Shown: piece after piece, positions 16,498 through 25,162 of the stretch
Numbering within the stretch: the stretch's first letter is position 1
How the letters are laid out: each line of letters starts with the position of its first letter
NCBI RefSeq assembly: GCF_044761985.1
Contig: NZ_JBIWDK010000001.1
Span: 646,796-710,795, forward strand
Direction: 5' to 3'
Source of the DNA: Peribacillus sp044761985
GTDB lineage: Bacteria; Bacillota; Bacilli; Bacillales; DSM-1321
DNA: 64,000 bases
Translations under genes and position numbers: made by a program
Notes under the pieces: model-generated
What the model saw: only the letters and a program-made list of their open reading frames with translations
The model's database searches: none
What the model was told of the DNA's origin: nothing

Positions 16498-18132
16498 TTG
16501 AAAAAGTCTAAATTTTCAGTACTATCATTGTTTTTAGCCATGATACTGGTACTGGCCGCGTGTAATGGAGGATCGAAGGAAACTTCGAATGAAAAAGAGG
16601 AAGGCACAAATAAATCCACTGAACCAAAGGTGTTAAATCTGAATAACTCATCCGAACCTGGTTCACTACATCCTGCTAAAGCACAAGGAACTCATGATTC
16701 TTGGATTCTGAATCATACTTTCGAGGGGTTGACTAAGAAGACCGAGGAAGGCGAAATCGTTCCAGCGGTTGCAGAATCATGGGAGACTAGTGAAGATGGT
16801 AAAACTTTGACATTTAAATTAAAAGATGGTTTAAAGTGGTCGAATGGAGATCCCATTACCGCCAATGACTTTGAATATGCATGGAAATATGCTTTGAATC
16901 CTGACACTGCGGCTGACTATGCTTACCAACTTTATTATCTTAAAGGGGGAGAAGCGTACAACGCGAAAAAAGGCAAGGAAGAGGATGTTGGTGTAAAGGC
17001 TACGGATGATCTTACATTAGAAGTTACATTAGAAGAGCCTACTCCATATTTCTTGGACTTAACATCATTCTATGCATTTTTCCCAATCAATAAAAAAGTC
17101 CAAGAAGAAAATCCTGAATGGGCTCAAGAGGGAGAGACGCATGTTTCGAACGGACCATTCAAATTAACAGAATGGAAACATAAAGAGAGCATTAAAATCG
17201 AGAAGAACGAAAATTATTATGATAAAGATCAAGTTAAATTGGATGCTGTAAATTTCGCTCTAATTGAAGACGAAAATACAGCATGGCAAATGTATGAGAA
17301 TGGTGAACTTGACCTGGCATATCCATTACCAGTGGACAAACAAGGCCAGCTGGTTAACTCTGGAGATAAAGAATTCCAAAATGGTCCAGAACTTGCCGTT
17401 TACTATTACAACTTAAATACTAAAGTGAAACCATTCAATAATATTAAAGTCAGAAAAGCTTTATCCATGGCCATTGACCGTAAAATGATCACGGATAATG
17501 TTACTCAAGGTGGCCAACAGCCAGCCTATGGTATCGTTCCTCCTGGTATTCCTGATGCCACTGGTGATTTCCAGGAAAATACAGGAAACCTTTTTGAAGA
17601 AAATGTAGATGAAGCTAAAAAGTTATTAAAAGAGGGCCTTGCAGAAGAGGGTATGAAAAAAATGCCTGATTTCTCCATTTTATTTAACACATTAGATGCC
17701 CATAAGAAAATTGCCGAAGCTGTACAAGAAATGTGGCGTAAAAATTTAGGTGTTGAAGTCAAATTGGAAAATGCTGAATTCCAGGTTAAATTAGACCGTG
17801 AAAAAGCGGGAGATTTCCAAATTTCACGTGCTGGCTGGGTTGGTGATTATGTCGATCCAATGACATTCATGCTTTGGGAGACTGATGGCGCTTATAATGA
17901 TGCCGATTGGTCTAACAAGGAATACGACAAGTATCTTAAGGAATCAAAAACTGCATTGAAACCGGAAGATCGCATGCCTATTCTACACAAGGCTGAAAAA
18001 GTATTAATTGATGAAATGCCGATTATCCCGATTTACTTCTATACTAAACCATACATGGTTAAATCGAATGTTACAGGAATTTATGCACCAATCAACGAAT
18101 ATCCGAACTTTATTTACGCAGACAAAAAATAA
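16498..18132 (+). CDS. oppA: Oligopeptide ABC transporter, substrate-binding lipoprotein
   Basis: A 544-residue extracellular lipoprotein of the SBP family 5. A lipoprotein signal peptide ends at LVLAAC with the lipidated Cys22. The mature domain shows family blocks such as FEGLTKKTEEGEIVPAVAES and LKDGLKWSNGDPITANDFEY. It delivers oligopeptides to OppBC. The start is TTG 16498, chosen because AGAGGGGG lies just upstream and because it gives a proper signal peptide; an upstream in-frame TTG near 16456 would disrupt it. First gene of oppABCDF; a hairpin after it probably keeps OppA levels above those of the membrane parts. Confidence 0.93.
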   Translation: MKKSKFSVLSLFLAMILVLAACNGGSKETSNEKEEGTNKSTEPKVLNLNNSSEPGSLHPAKAQGTHDSWILNHTFEGLTKKTEEGEIVPAVAESWETSEDGKTLTFKLKDGLKWSNGDPITANDFEYAWKYALNPDTAADYAYQLYYLKGGEAYNAKKGKEEDVGVKATDDLTLEVTLEEPTPYFLDLTSFYAFFPINKKVQEENPEWAQEGETHVSNGPFKLTEWKHKESIKIEKNENYYDKDQVKLDAVNFALIEDENTAWQMYENGELDLAYPLPVDKQGQLVNSGDKEFQNGPELAVYYYNLNTKVKPFNNIKVRKALSMAIDRKMITDNVTQGGQQPAYGIVPPGIPDATGDFQENTGNLFEENVDEAKKLLKEGLAEEGMKKMPDFSILFNTLDAHKKIAEAVQEMWRKNLGVEVKLENAEFQVKLDREKAGDFQISRAGWVGDYVDPMTFMLWETDGAYNDADWSNKEYDKYLKESKTALKPEDRMPILHKAEKVLIDEMPIIPIYFYTKPYMVKSNVTGIYAPINEYPNFIYADKK

Positions 18133-18147
18133 AGGCACGATAGTGAT

Positions 18148-18184
18148 GGGAGGTATGTCCTTATTCGGACATACCCCATTTTTC
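18148..18184 (+). terminator. Intercistronic hairpin between oppA and oppB
   Basis: Perfect 9-bp stem GGTATGTCC (18152-18160)/GGACATACC (18167-18175) followed by CCA and TTTTT. Its place inside the operon suggests partial termination or protection of the oppA message. Confidence 0.75.
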
Positions 18185-18251
18185 AGTTGAAAATTTCATG
18201 AATTCATTTCTGCTTTAAACTTCTATGAAAACGAGAATTGAGGTGATTACC

Positions 18252-19181
18252 ATGTTGAGATATACGATGAATCGATTAAAATGGGCAATTATAACTTTAT
18301 GGGCGGTCATTACAATCACTTTTATCATTATGCATTCCATACCAGGAAATCCTTTTGCTAAAGAAGGGACAATGCCTCCTGCAGTATATGAAAATCTACA
18401 AGCCCATTATGGATTAGACAAACCACTATTAGCCCAATATGGAAATTATTTATTGGAAGTGCTTCGGTTTGATTTTGGTCCTTCCTTAAAATCTTCATCC
18501 ATTTCCGTGAATGACTATATTGTGAACGGGTTCCCAGTATCTTTACATTTAGGTGCGCAAGCGTTGGCCATTGCCGTTTTCTTTGGTCTGATTCTAGGTG
18601 TAGTGGCTTCCTTATATCGAAATAAAATACCTGATTATCTATCAATGATCATTGCGATTGTTGGTATATCAGTGCCGAACTTTATCTTAGCTACAGTGCT
18701 GATTAATTATCTCGCTATAGAATTCAAAGTGTTTCCAGTTGCTACATGGGCGACTTGGAAACATACGATTTTACCTTCTATCGCCCTGTCCATGATGCCA
18801 CTGGCCTTTATTGCAAGGTTAATGCGGACGAGCATGCTGGAAGTCATGGGTCAGGACTACATATTGACCGCTAAGGCCAAAGGCTTGAAAAGAAGTAGCA
18901 TTATTATCAAACATGCGATTCGAAATGCCATCTTACCTGTCATTACGATTCTTGGCATTTTGACGGCCAACATTGTAACGGGAAGTTTCATTATTGAGCG
19001 CATTTTTGGAATTCCGGGGATGGGAGAGATGTTTGTAAAAGGAATCTTCAATCGGGATTACCCGGTTATTCTTGGTTCCACAATAGTGTATAGTGCAGTG
19101 CTTGTCATATTGATTTTCATAGTGGATGTAGCCTATACGTTGATTGACCCGAGAATTAAAGTGACGGGGGAGAGTAAATAA
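18252..19181 (+). CDS. oppB: Oligopeptide ABC transporter permease OppB
   Basis: A 309-residue inner permease of the DppB/OppB type with about six transmembrane helices and the N-terminal MLRYTMNRLKWAIITLW segment. The EAA loop that contacts the ATPases lies near AKAKGLKRSSIIIKHAIRNA. ATG 18252 has GAGGTGAT 5 bases upstream; an in-frame ATG at 18225 lacks a site. It partners OppC, whose start overlaps its stop codon by one base. Confidence 0.93.
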   Translation: MLRYTMNRLKWAIITLWAVITITFIIMHSIPGNPFAKEGTMPPAVYENLQAHYGLDKPLLAQYGNYLLEVLRFDFGPSLKSSSISVNDYIVNGFPVSLHLGAQALAIAVFFGLILGVVASLYRNKIPDYLSMIIAIVGISVPNFILATVLINYLAIEFKVFPVATWATWKHTILPSIALSMMPLAFIARLMRTSMLEVMGQDYILTAKAKGLKRSSIIIKHAIRNAILPVITILGILTANIVTGSFIIERIFGIPGMGEMFVKGIFNRDYPVILGSTIVYSAVLVILIFIVDVAYTLIDPRIKVTGESK

Positions 19182-20110
19182 TGGCAGAAAAAGTGCATTT
19201 AACCGAAGAAATGTTCTCGCCCGCAGAAGATAATTTTAAGGAAGCGGAAAAAATATCAAGGCCAACCATATCATTTTGGTCTGATGTATGGCGAAGGTTT
19301 AAGCAAAATAAGCTGGCCATGGCAGGTTTTGTTCTTATTGTCCTATTAGTGTTTATGGCTATTTTCGGGCCCTACATGAATGGATATTCATATTACGAAC
19401 AAGATTTTGCAAAAAAGAATCTTAGACCAAACGCTGAACATTGGTTCGGTACGGATACAGCCGGAAGAGATTTATTTACGAGAGCCTGGTATGGGGCGAG
19501 GATATCCTTATTTATAGGATTGATGGCTGCTCTTATCGATTTTATAATCGGTGTCATTTATGGTGGGATTTCAGCTATACGTGGTGGGCGCACGGATAAT
19601 TTAATGATGCGGTTTGCCGAAGTCATCTATGCCATTCCATATTTACTGATGGTCATTCTAATGATGGTAGTTTTAGATCCTGGTATATTACCAATTATCA
19701 TCGCAATGACGATCACAGGCTGGATCCCAATGGCTCGATTGGTCCGGGGCCAGGTATTACAGCTAAAGGAAAATGAATATGTCCATGCAGCCACTATCTC
19801 TGGTGCCAATACGAATTGGACATTAAGGAAACATATGATTCCCAATACAATGGGACCTATTTTAGTAAATTTAACATTGACCGTTCCTACTGCAATTTTT
19901 GCCGAGGCGACGTTGAGCTTTTTAGGTCTAGGTGTGCCAGCTCCTCAAGCTAGTTGGGGTACCCTTACAAGTGATGCTTTGGGAAGTATTTTAGTCGGTA
20001 ATTTCTATCAGCTTTTAATCCCAGCCATCCTTATTTCGGTGACGATGTTTGCCTTCAATGTAGTGGGTGATGGGCTTCAGGATGCACTGGATCCAAAGCT
20101 TAGAAAATAA
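19181..20110 (+). CDS. oppC: Oligopeptide ABC transporter permease OppC
   Basis: A 309-residue permease of the DppC/OppC type. It has a cytoplasmic N-terminus (about 45 residues), the OppC_N helix (KLAMAGFVLIVLLVFMAIFG), the conserved HWFGTDTAGRDLF periplasmic segment, and the EAA loop around AATISGANTNWTLRKHMIPN. Start ATG 19181 shares its A with the oppB stop codon, indicating translational coupling. Forms the channel with OppB. Confidence 0.93.
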   Translation: MAEKVHLTEEMFSPAEDNFKEAEKISRPTISFWSDVWRRFKQNKLAMAGFVLIVLLVFMAIFGPYMNGYSYYEQDFAKKNLRPNAEHWFGTDTAGRDLFTRAWYGARISLFIGLMAALIDFIIGVIYGGISAIRGGRTDNLMMRFAEVIYAIPYLLMVILMMVVLDPGILPIIIAMTITGWIPMARLVRGQVLQLKENEYVHAATISGANTNWTLRKHMIPNTMGPILVNLTLTVPTAIFAEATLSFLGLGVPAPQASWGTLTSDALGSILVGNFYQLLIPAILISVTMFAFNVVGDGLQDALDPKLRK

Positions 20111-20158
20111 TAGAGTCCTAATCATAAAGATATTGAAACTAGAATAGGAGGGACGTTA

Positions 20159-21169
20159 ATGGGGAAATTGTTAGAGGTCAATGATCTGCACATCACCTTC
20201 CATACGTATGCGGGTAAAGTGCAGGCTGTCCGAGGTGTGGACTTCCAGGTGGAAAAAGGGGAAGCCATTGGGATTGTAGGAGAGTCTGGGTGCGGAAAAA
20301 GCGTAACGGCGAAGTCCATAATGAAATTATTGGAAACACCACCGGCGCAGTATGAAAAAGGATCGATACTATTTAATGGAAAAGATCTCGTTAAAGCCAA
20401 TGAAAAGGAAATGCAGAAAATTCGAGGCAATGATATCAGTATGATATTTCAAGATCCGATGACTTCGCTTAACCCGACAACCAAGATAGGCACTCAAATC
20501 ATGGAGTCTATTTTAAAACATAAAGAAATCTCTCGTAAAGATGCATATGAAAGGGCCTTAGATACTTTAAAGTTGGTGGGCATCCCACAACCGGAAAAAA
20601 GGATGCAACAATATCCGCATGAGTTTTCGGGGGGGATGCGTCAGCGGGCAATGATTGCGATAGCCCTGGCCTGTGATCCACAATTATTAATTGCTGACGA
20701 GCCAACAACTGCATTGGATGTAACGATTCAAGCACAAATCTTAGAACTTATGAAAGATATTCAGCGAAGGATGGATACTTCTATTATCCTTATAACACAT
20801 GATTTAGGTGTTGTTGCAGAAACCTGTGATCGCGTAATTGTAATGTATGCGGGCACGGTTGTGGAGACTGGAACGGTAGAAGCGATATTTGCAAATCCAC
20901 AGCATCCCTATACAAAGGGTCTTCTCAAAACCGTGCCAAGGCTAGATATGGAAAAAACGGATCCGTTGATTCCAATCATTGGGTCTCCTCCCGATTTATT
21001 AGATCCACCAAAGGGCTGCCCCTTTTATCCAAGATGTGAATATGCAATGAAAGTATGCAAAGACCATAACCCGGAACTTGAAGAGGTGGAAGTGGGACAG
21101 ACGGCAGCATGCTGGCTTCATCATCCGATGGCAAAAGCAACAAGAGATCAATCTACGACTACGGTATAA
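20159..21169 (+). CDS. oppD: Oligopeptide ABC transporter ATP-binding protein OppD
   Basis: A 336-residue ATPase. Walker A is GESGCGKS, the signature motif is FSGGMRQR, Walker B is LLIADEPTTALD, and the switch His follows in LITHDLG. The C-terminal oligopeptide/dipeptide extension carries the cysteine-containing segment CPFYPRCEYAMKVC of peptide-importer ATPases, known to hold an iron-sulfur cluster in some relatives. AGGAGGG precedes ATG 20159. It works with OppF to power OppBC. Confidence 0.93.
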   Translation: MGKLLEVNDLHITFHTYAGKVQAVRGVDFQVEKGEAIGIVGESGCGKSVTAKSIMKLLETPPAQYEKGSILFNGKDLVKANEKEMQKIRGNDISMIFQDPMTSLNPTTKIGTQIMESILKHKEISRKDAYERALDTLKLVGIPQPEKRMQQYPHEFSGGMRQRAMIAIALACDPQLLIADEPTTALDVTIQAQILELMKDIQRRMDTSIILITHDLGVVAETCDRVIVMYAGTVVETGTVEAIFANPQHPYTKGLLKTVPRLDMEKTDPLIPIIGSPPDLLDPPKGCPFYPRCEYAMKVCKDHNPELEEVEVGQTAACWLHHPMAKATRDQSTTTV

Positions 21170-21181
21170 AGGAGGAGAGTC

Positions 21182-22174
21182 ATGGTTTCACTGAAAAATG
21201 AGTCATTAAAAGAAAAAGATCTCAGCAAAAGATCTCGTCTTGTTGAAATAAAAAATTTGAAGAAGTATTTTCCTATCGGTTCCGATTCGTTGAAAGCTGT
21301 TGATGGACTGGACCTTACGATATTTGAGGGGGAGACTGTTGGTCTAGTTGGGGAGAGCGGCTGTGGTAAATCCACGGCAGGACGTACAATCACACGACTA
21401 TATGAGCCGACAGATGGAGAAGTCCTTTTTCAAGGGAAAAATATTTTTGATTATAAACAGGGGGAAATGTCGAAAGTCCGTCGAGAAATCCAAATGATTT
21501 TCCAAGATCCGTATGCATCGCTAAACCCTCGTATGAAAGTAGAGGAACTAATAGGAGAACCTCTTGCCATTCATGGGATTTTAAAAGGAAAAGAAAAAAA
21601 GAAGAGAGTAGAAGACTTGCTAAAGCTGGTTGGTCTAAATCCTGAACATATCAGTCGGTTCCCACATGAATTCAGTGGCGGACAACGTCAGCGAATCGGG
21701 ATTGCAAGGGCGTTAGCGCTAAATCCAAAATTCATTGTGTGTGATGAACCCATATCAGCTCTTGATGTATCCATCCAAGCCCAAGTAGTAAATTTACTCA
21801 AAGAATTGCAGAAGGAGATGGGGTTGACCTATTTATTCATCGCTCACGATTTATCAATGGTAAAGTATATCTCAGACCGTATTTTAGTTATGTACTTAGG
21901 TAGGATGATGGAACTTTCGGATAGTGATTCTCTTACTAAAGACCCGCTACATCCTTATACTCAAGCGCTACTATCTGCTGTACCTATTCCGGATCCTACA
22001 GTTAAAAGGGAGCGGATTGTTTTGAAAGGTGATGTACCTAGTCCAATCAATCCACCGAGTGGGTGTGTATTCCGTACACGTTGCCCAAAAGCCATGGAAG
22101 TGTGTTCCAGTGCCATACCAGAATGGAAAGAACAAAAGCCAGGGCACTTCGTTGCTTGCCATTTATACTGGTGA
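21182..22174 (+). CDS. oppF: Oligopeptide ABC transporter ATP-binding protein OppF
   Basis: A 330-residue ATPase, second of the pair. Walker A is GESGCGKS, signature FSGGQRQR, Walker B FIVCDEPISALD, and switch His in FIAHDLS. The C-terminal peptide-importer extension has the cysteine cluster CVFRTRCPKAMEVC. AAAGGAGG precedes ATG 21182, 12 bases after the oppD stop. Last gene of the operon, followed by a terminator. Confidence 0.93.
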   Translation: MVSLKNESLKEKDLSKRSRLVEIKNLKKYFPIGSDSLKAVDGLDLTIFEGETVGLVGESGCGKSTAGRTITRLYEPTDGEVLFQGKNIFDYKQGEMSKVRREIQMIFQDPYASLNPRMKVEELIGEPLAIHGILKGKEKKKRVEDLLKLVGLNPEHISRFPHEFSGGQRQRIGIARALALNPKFIVCDEPISALDVSIQAQVVNLLKELQKEMGLTYLFIAHDLSMVKYISDRILVMYLGRMMELSDSDSLTKDPLHPYTQALLSAVPIPDPTVKRERIVLKGDVPSPINPPSGCVFRTRCPKAMEVCSSAIPEWKEQKPGHFVACHLYW

Positions 22175-22184
22175 ATCAAATAGC

Positions 22185-22220
22185 AAGACCGGTTGGCCTT
22201 TGTGCAACTGGTCTTTTTTA
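22185..22220 (+). terminator. Rho-independent terminator of the opp operon
   Basis: AGACCGGTTG pairs with CAACTGGTCT (one G-U), 9-base loop, T-run 22214-22219. Confidence 0.85.
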
Positions 22221-22373
22221 CATCCAAGGGATGAATCTCAACTAAATAGACAGAAAAAATTAAGGACTCTTATACTTAATTCTATCTTTTGGGAAATCAA
22301 ACATATAAAATGTTATTATATGTAAAAATATTATTCGGTGTCTTTATGCTCTGTGAGATAAGGAGGAATAAAA

Positions 22374-23204
22374 GTGTATTCTACAATAAAAGCTGAAATT
22401 GTTGATCATGTTATGATAATTACACTCAATCGCCCTGAAAGAATGAATGCTTTTAATGAAAAAATGTGTCAAGAGCTGATTCAAGTCTTTGATAAAGCGG
22501 ATGAAAATGATGAAGTACGGGCGATTATAATGACCGGTGCCGGAAAAGGGTATTGTTCTGGTATGGATTTGGAAAAAGGCGTGGAAACATTTATGGACCA
22601 TACTCCTTTAGTGGAATATCGAGATGCTGGTGGGGTCTTATCATTACGAATATTTGATATGAAAAAACCAATTATTGCCGCAATTAATGGTTCTGCTATC
22701 GGGATTGGAATCACTATGACTTTACCGATGGATATCCGGCTTGCTTCATCTGATGCGGAAATGAGCTTTGATTTTGCAAAGCGGGGAATTACGATGGAGG
22801 CCTGTAGTGGATGGTTCCTGCCAAGACTCGTGGGCATGGGTAAGGCAACTGAATGGGTGTTTACCGGTAGAATGATTTCCGCACGAGAAGCGTATGAAGC
22901 AAGATTAGTAAACGAAGTTGTCGAGCCTGATCAGTTGATGGCTACAGCCATGAAAATTGCCAATGAGATAGCGGTAAATACCTCTTCTATTTCTGTTACA
23001 TTATCTAGGCAACTAATGTGGACGATGCTGGGGGCCAATCATCCCCATGAATCACATAAAATTGAATCTAAGATGCTCCATTGGACTGGGAAACAAGCGG
23101 ATGCACAAGAAGGGATTGGAGCTTATCTGGAAAATCGGAAAGCAAAATTTACGATGAAGAGCAGTACGGATATGCCACCGTTCTATCCATGGGGTGTCGA
23201 ATGA
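22374..23204 (+). CDS. Enoyl-CoA hydratase/isomerase family protein (crotonase)
   Basis: A 276-residue crotonase-fold protein starting at GTG 22374 with AAGGAGG upstream. The first oxyanion-hole segment is GAGKGYCSGMDLEKG and the second is NGSAIGIGITMTLPMDIRLAS. An acidic residue lies in ITMEACSGWFLPRLVG, where the catalytic Glu of hydratases sits; the other catalytic Glu is not evident, so it could be an isomerase or hydrolase rather than a true hydratase. Relatives act in fatty-acid or branched-chain amino-acid breakdown. No other beta-oxidation genes are adjacent. Confidence 0.82.
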   Translation: MYSTIKAEIVDHVMIITLNRPERMNAFNEKMCQELIQVFDKADENDEVRAIIMTGAGKGYCSGMDLEKGVETFMDHTPLVEYRDAGGVLSLRIFDMKKPIIAAINGSAIGIGITMTLPMDIRLASSDAEMSFDFAKRGITMEACSGWFLPRLVGMGKATEWVFTGRMISAREAYEARLVNEVVEPDQLMATAMKIANEIAVNTSSISVTLSRQLMWTMLGANHPHESHKIESKMLHWTGKQADAQEGIGAYLENRKAKFTMKSSTDMPPFYPWGVE

Positions 23205-23327
23205 ATAGGAGCAATTTCGATAATATAATGAAGTAAACAGGCTTGTTATTGTACTTTTCGGAATAATTAGGGTTTCCGTTCTTAGTGTGTTATACTTTGG
23301 TTACCATTTACTAAACTTGTTTCGTGT

Positions 23328-23354
23328 ACCCCGTCAATTTGATGGGGTTTTTTT
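23328..23354 (+). terminator. Rho-independent terminator after the crotonase gene
   Basis: ACCCCGTCA (23328-23336) pairs with TGATGGGGT (23340-23348), then a T-run to 23354. Confidence 0.85.
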
Positions 23355-23375
23355 GACTTCTATAAAAAACAACAA

Positions 23376-23404
23376 CAAAAATGGACTCTACGAGTAGAGT
23401 CCAT
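23376..23404 (-). terminator. Rho-independent terminator after the cold shock gene
   Basis: On the minus strand a perfect 10-bp stem ATGGACTCTA/TAGAGTCCAT with a 4-base loop is followed by TTTTT at 23380-23376. Confidence 0.88.
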
Positions 23405-23422
23405 TATATATGATGGATATTA

Positions 23423-23623
23423 TTATGCTTTTTGAACGTTAGTAGCTTGGGGTCCACGTTGACCTTGCTCAACTTCAAAAGTAACTGATTGACCTTCGTC
23501 TAATGATTTGAAGCCTTCGCTTTGAATAGCTGAGAAATGTACGAATACATCGTCTCCGTTTTCGCGTTCGATGAAGCCGAATCCTTTTTCTGCGTTAAAC
23601 CATTTTACTTTACCTTGTTCCAT
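23423..23623 (-). CDS. cspC: Cold shock protein (Csp family)
   Basis: A 66-residue single-stranded RNA/DNA-binding OB-fold protein. RNP1 is KGFGFI and RNP2 is VFVHF, with conserved Trp and Phe residues for base stacking. From memory the sequence is closer to B. subtilis CspC (MEQGxVKWFNAEKGFGFIER) than to CspB or CspD. It acts as an RNA chaperone. AGGAGG lies before ATG 23623, and a promoter about 105 bases upstream implies the long 5' leader typical of csp genes. Confidence 0.93.
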   Translation of the reverse strand: MEQGKVKWFNAEKGFGFIERENGDDVFVHFSAIQSEGFKSLDEGQSVTFEVEQGQRGPQATNVQKA

Positions 23624-23733
23624 TTTTGTTGCCTCCTAGTGTGAATCCACACATTGTGTTACTACCCTTGCTCAATTTTCAGAAGGAAAGTGTTTCACTT
23701 ATCAATCTTCAAGAACAAAAATAATTCTTTTTA

Positions 23734-23762
23734 AGAATAACAGATACTGTCGGATTTTGCAA
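23734..23762 (-). promoter_or_regulatory. Sigma-A promoter of the cold shock gene
   Basis: On the minus strand TTGCAA (23762-23757) and TATTCT (23739-23734) are 17 bases apart. Transcription would begin near 23727, leaving a leader of about 100 bases before the start codon. Confidence 0.6.
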
Positions 23763-23803
23763 TGGATATAGTATTGATCCTTTTATTTACATGGTAAATC
23801 CCG

Positions 23804-24769
23804 TCAATAACCTTTTTTATAATTTAATAAATTGATTTCAGGGCTTTCACCAGAAAGGTAGTTCTTTAAATTCGGTATAAAGATTTCTTCAATTAGACGT
23901 TGATCGTAAAATTCAGTATTTCCTGAAGTGTGTGGAGTCATGATGACATTATCCATCTCCCATAATCGGCTAGTTTCTGGAAGTGGTTCAGTTTCAAATA
24001 CATCAAGCCCCGCACCGGCAATCTGATGAGCGTCAAGGGCTTGTATCAATTCGGTTTCAATTACGATTGGGCCACGACCAACATTAATGAAGAAAGCAGA
24101 GGACTTCATCGAGTTGAACTCATCTGTGCCGAACATATTCCTTGTTTTAGAGGTTAGAGGTAAAGTGACGATTACGTAATCACATTTAGGAAGAACATCT
24201 TGTAATTGGTCCTGTTTGAACATTTCATCCACGAATTCTTCTGGCCTACCTGACTGGCGAACTCCGATGACCGTCATCCCGAAGGCTTTGGCAATCTTCG
24301 CCGTTTCTTTACCAATTTTCCCAACCCCTATGATTCCGATAGTCTTATTGTGAATTTCCTGTTTCATATGAGCGTGATGCCAGTTTTTTTTCTGTTGTTG
24401 TTTAACATACGTATCAATTTTTCTAGTGAAAGCAAGGAGTAAGCCGAAAATAGTTTCAGAAATAGGGTAGGCATGAACTCCATTTGCTGTCGTAATCTGA
24501 ACATGATCTTTTTCAAGGATATCCAGTGGCAAAGCATTTACTCCTGCACTCCATGTCTGTACCCATTTTAAATTTTTTCCTTCCCCTTGTATAATGGGTT
24601 GCTTCATTTCTGCTTTCCAACCTGCAATTATTTCAGCTTCATGAATATGATTCTTCCATATCGCTGGATTTCTCCCTATTATAATATTCCACTCCGGAAT
24701 CAACTCTTTAATTTGATTCAGCAACTGTTCATTCAAGTCCTGGCTTATAATGATTTTCCGCTTATTCAT
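23804..24769 (-). CDS. D-2-hydroxyacid dehydrogenase
   Basis: A 321-residue NAD(P)-dependent enzyme. The nucleotide-binding motif GIIGVGKIGKETAKIAKAFG lies near residues 148-167. The substrate/catalytic segment includes NVGRGPIVIETELIQAL with the conserved Arg, ETEPLP with the Glu, and MTPHTSG with the catalytic His. Substrate is a 2-keto acid such as glyoxylate, hydroxypyruvate or a branched-chain keto acid. GGGAGG lies upstream of ATG 24769. It is divergent from the class III aminotransferase gene, which may supply or use the same keto acids. Confidence 0.88.
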   Translation of the reverse strand: MNKRKIIISQDLNEQLLNQIKELIPEWNIIIGRNPAIWKNHIHEAEIIAGWKAEMKQPIIQGEGKNLKWVQTWSAGVNALPLDILEKDHVQITTANGVHAYPISETIFGLLLAFTRKIDTYVKQQQKKNWHHAHMKQEIHNKTIGIIGVGKIGKETAKIAKAFGMTVIGVRQSGRPEEFVDEMFKQDQLQDVLPKCDYVIVTLPLTSKTRNMFGTDEFNSMKSSAFFINVGRGPIVIETELIQALDAHQIAGAGLDVFETEPLPETSRLWEMDNVIMTPHTSGNTEFYDQRLIEEIFIPNLKNYLSGESPEINLLNYKKGY

Positions 24770-25102
24770 TTAAATCCTCCCATCTAATTCACTTTTCTGA
24801 ATTATACGTAAACTTCTTTGGGAATACAATGATAGTGCCTTTTATAGGCTATTTATATGTGAGGGAAATTTGAAGAGGAGATAAAAACTTTGATATTCAC
24901 CATGATGGTTTATCACAGCGAACAAAATGTTTAAATATTCAATCGTTTACTATACAAAACGTCTAATGTAAAAAATCCGTTTAAAAAATATAATGAAAAC
25001 AAGAAATATCTTTCGGATGGAATCAGAGGTCAAGAATGAAAAAGTGGGATCCAGCAACCGTAAAGAAAAAAGCGATTTATGGCTAAATACTCATACGAAA
25101 TA
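24770..25102. other. Divergent intergenic region with a possible 16-codon ORF
   Basis: The region between the dehydrogenase and aminotransferase genes holds no recognised gene. A short frame ATG 25036 to TAA 25086 (16 codons, MKKWDPATVKKKAIYG) has AGAGGT 5 bases upstream and lies just before the terminator at 25103-25135. It could be a leader peptide, a tiny gene, or chance. No riboswitch class was identified. Confidence 0.3.
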
Positions 25103-25135
25103 GGGGTCGAAACATATCAGGTTCGACCTTTCTTT
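25103..25135 (+). terminator. Terminator-like hairpin in front of the class III aminotransferase gene
   Basis: GGTCGAA pairs with TTCGACC around a 10-base loop, followed by TTTCTTTAT. It lies only 28 bases before the start codon, so it may be a leader attenuator or the end of an upstream small transcript. Confidence 0.6.
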
Positions 25136-25162
25136 ATAGAATAGAAAGGGGTGCAGAGGATT

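Noticed and set aside
24770..25102. Riboswitch or T-box upstream of the class III aminotransferase
   Set aside because: No conserved core motif of any known class was found.
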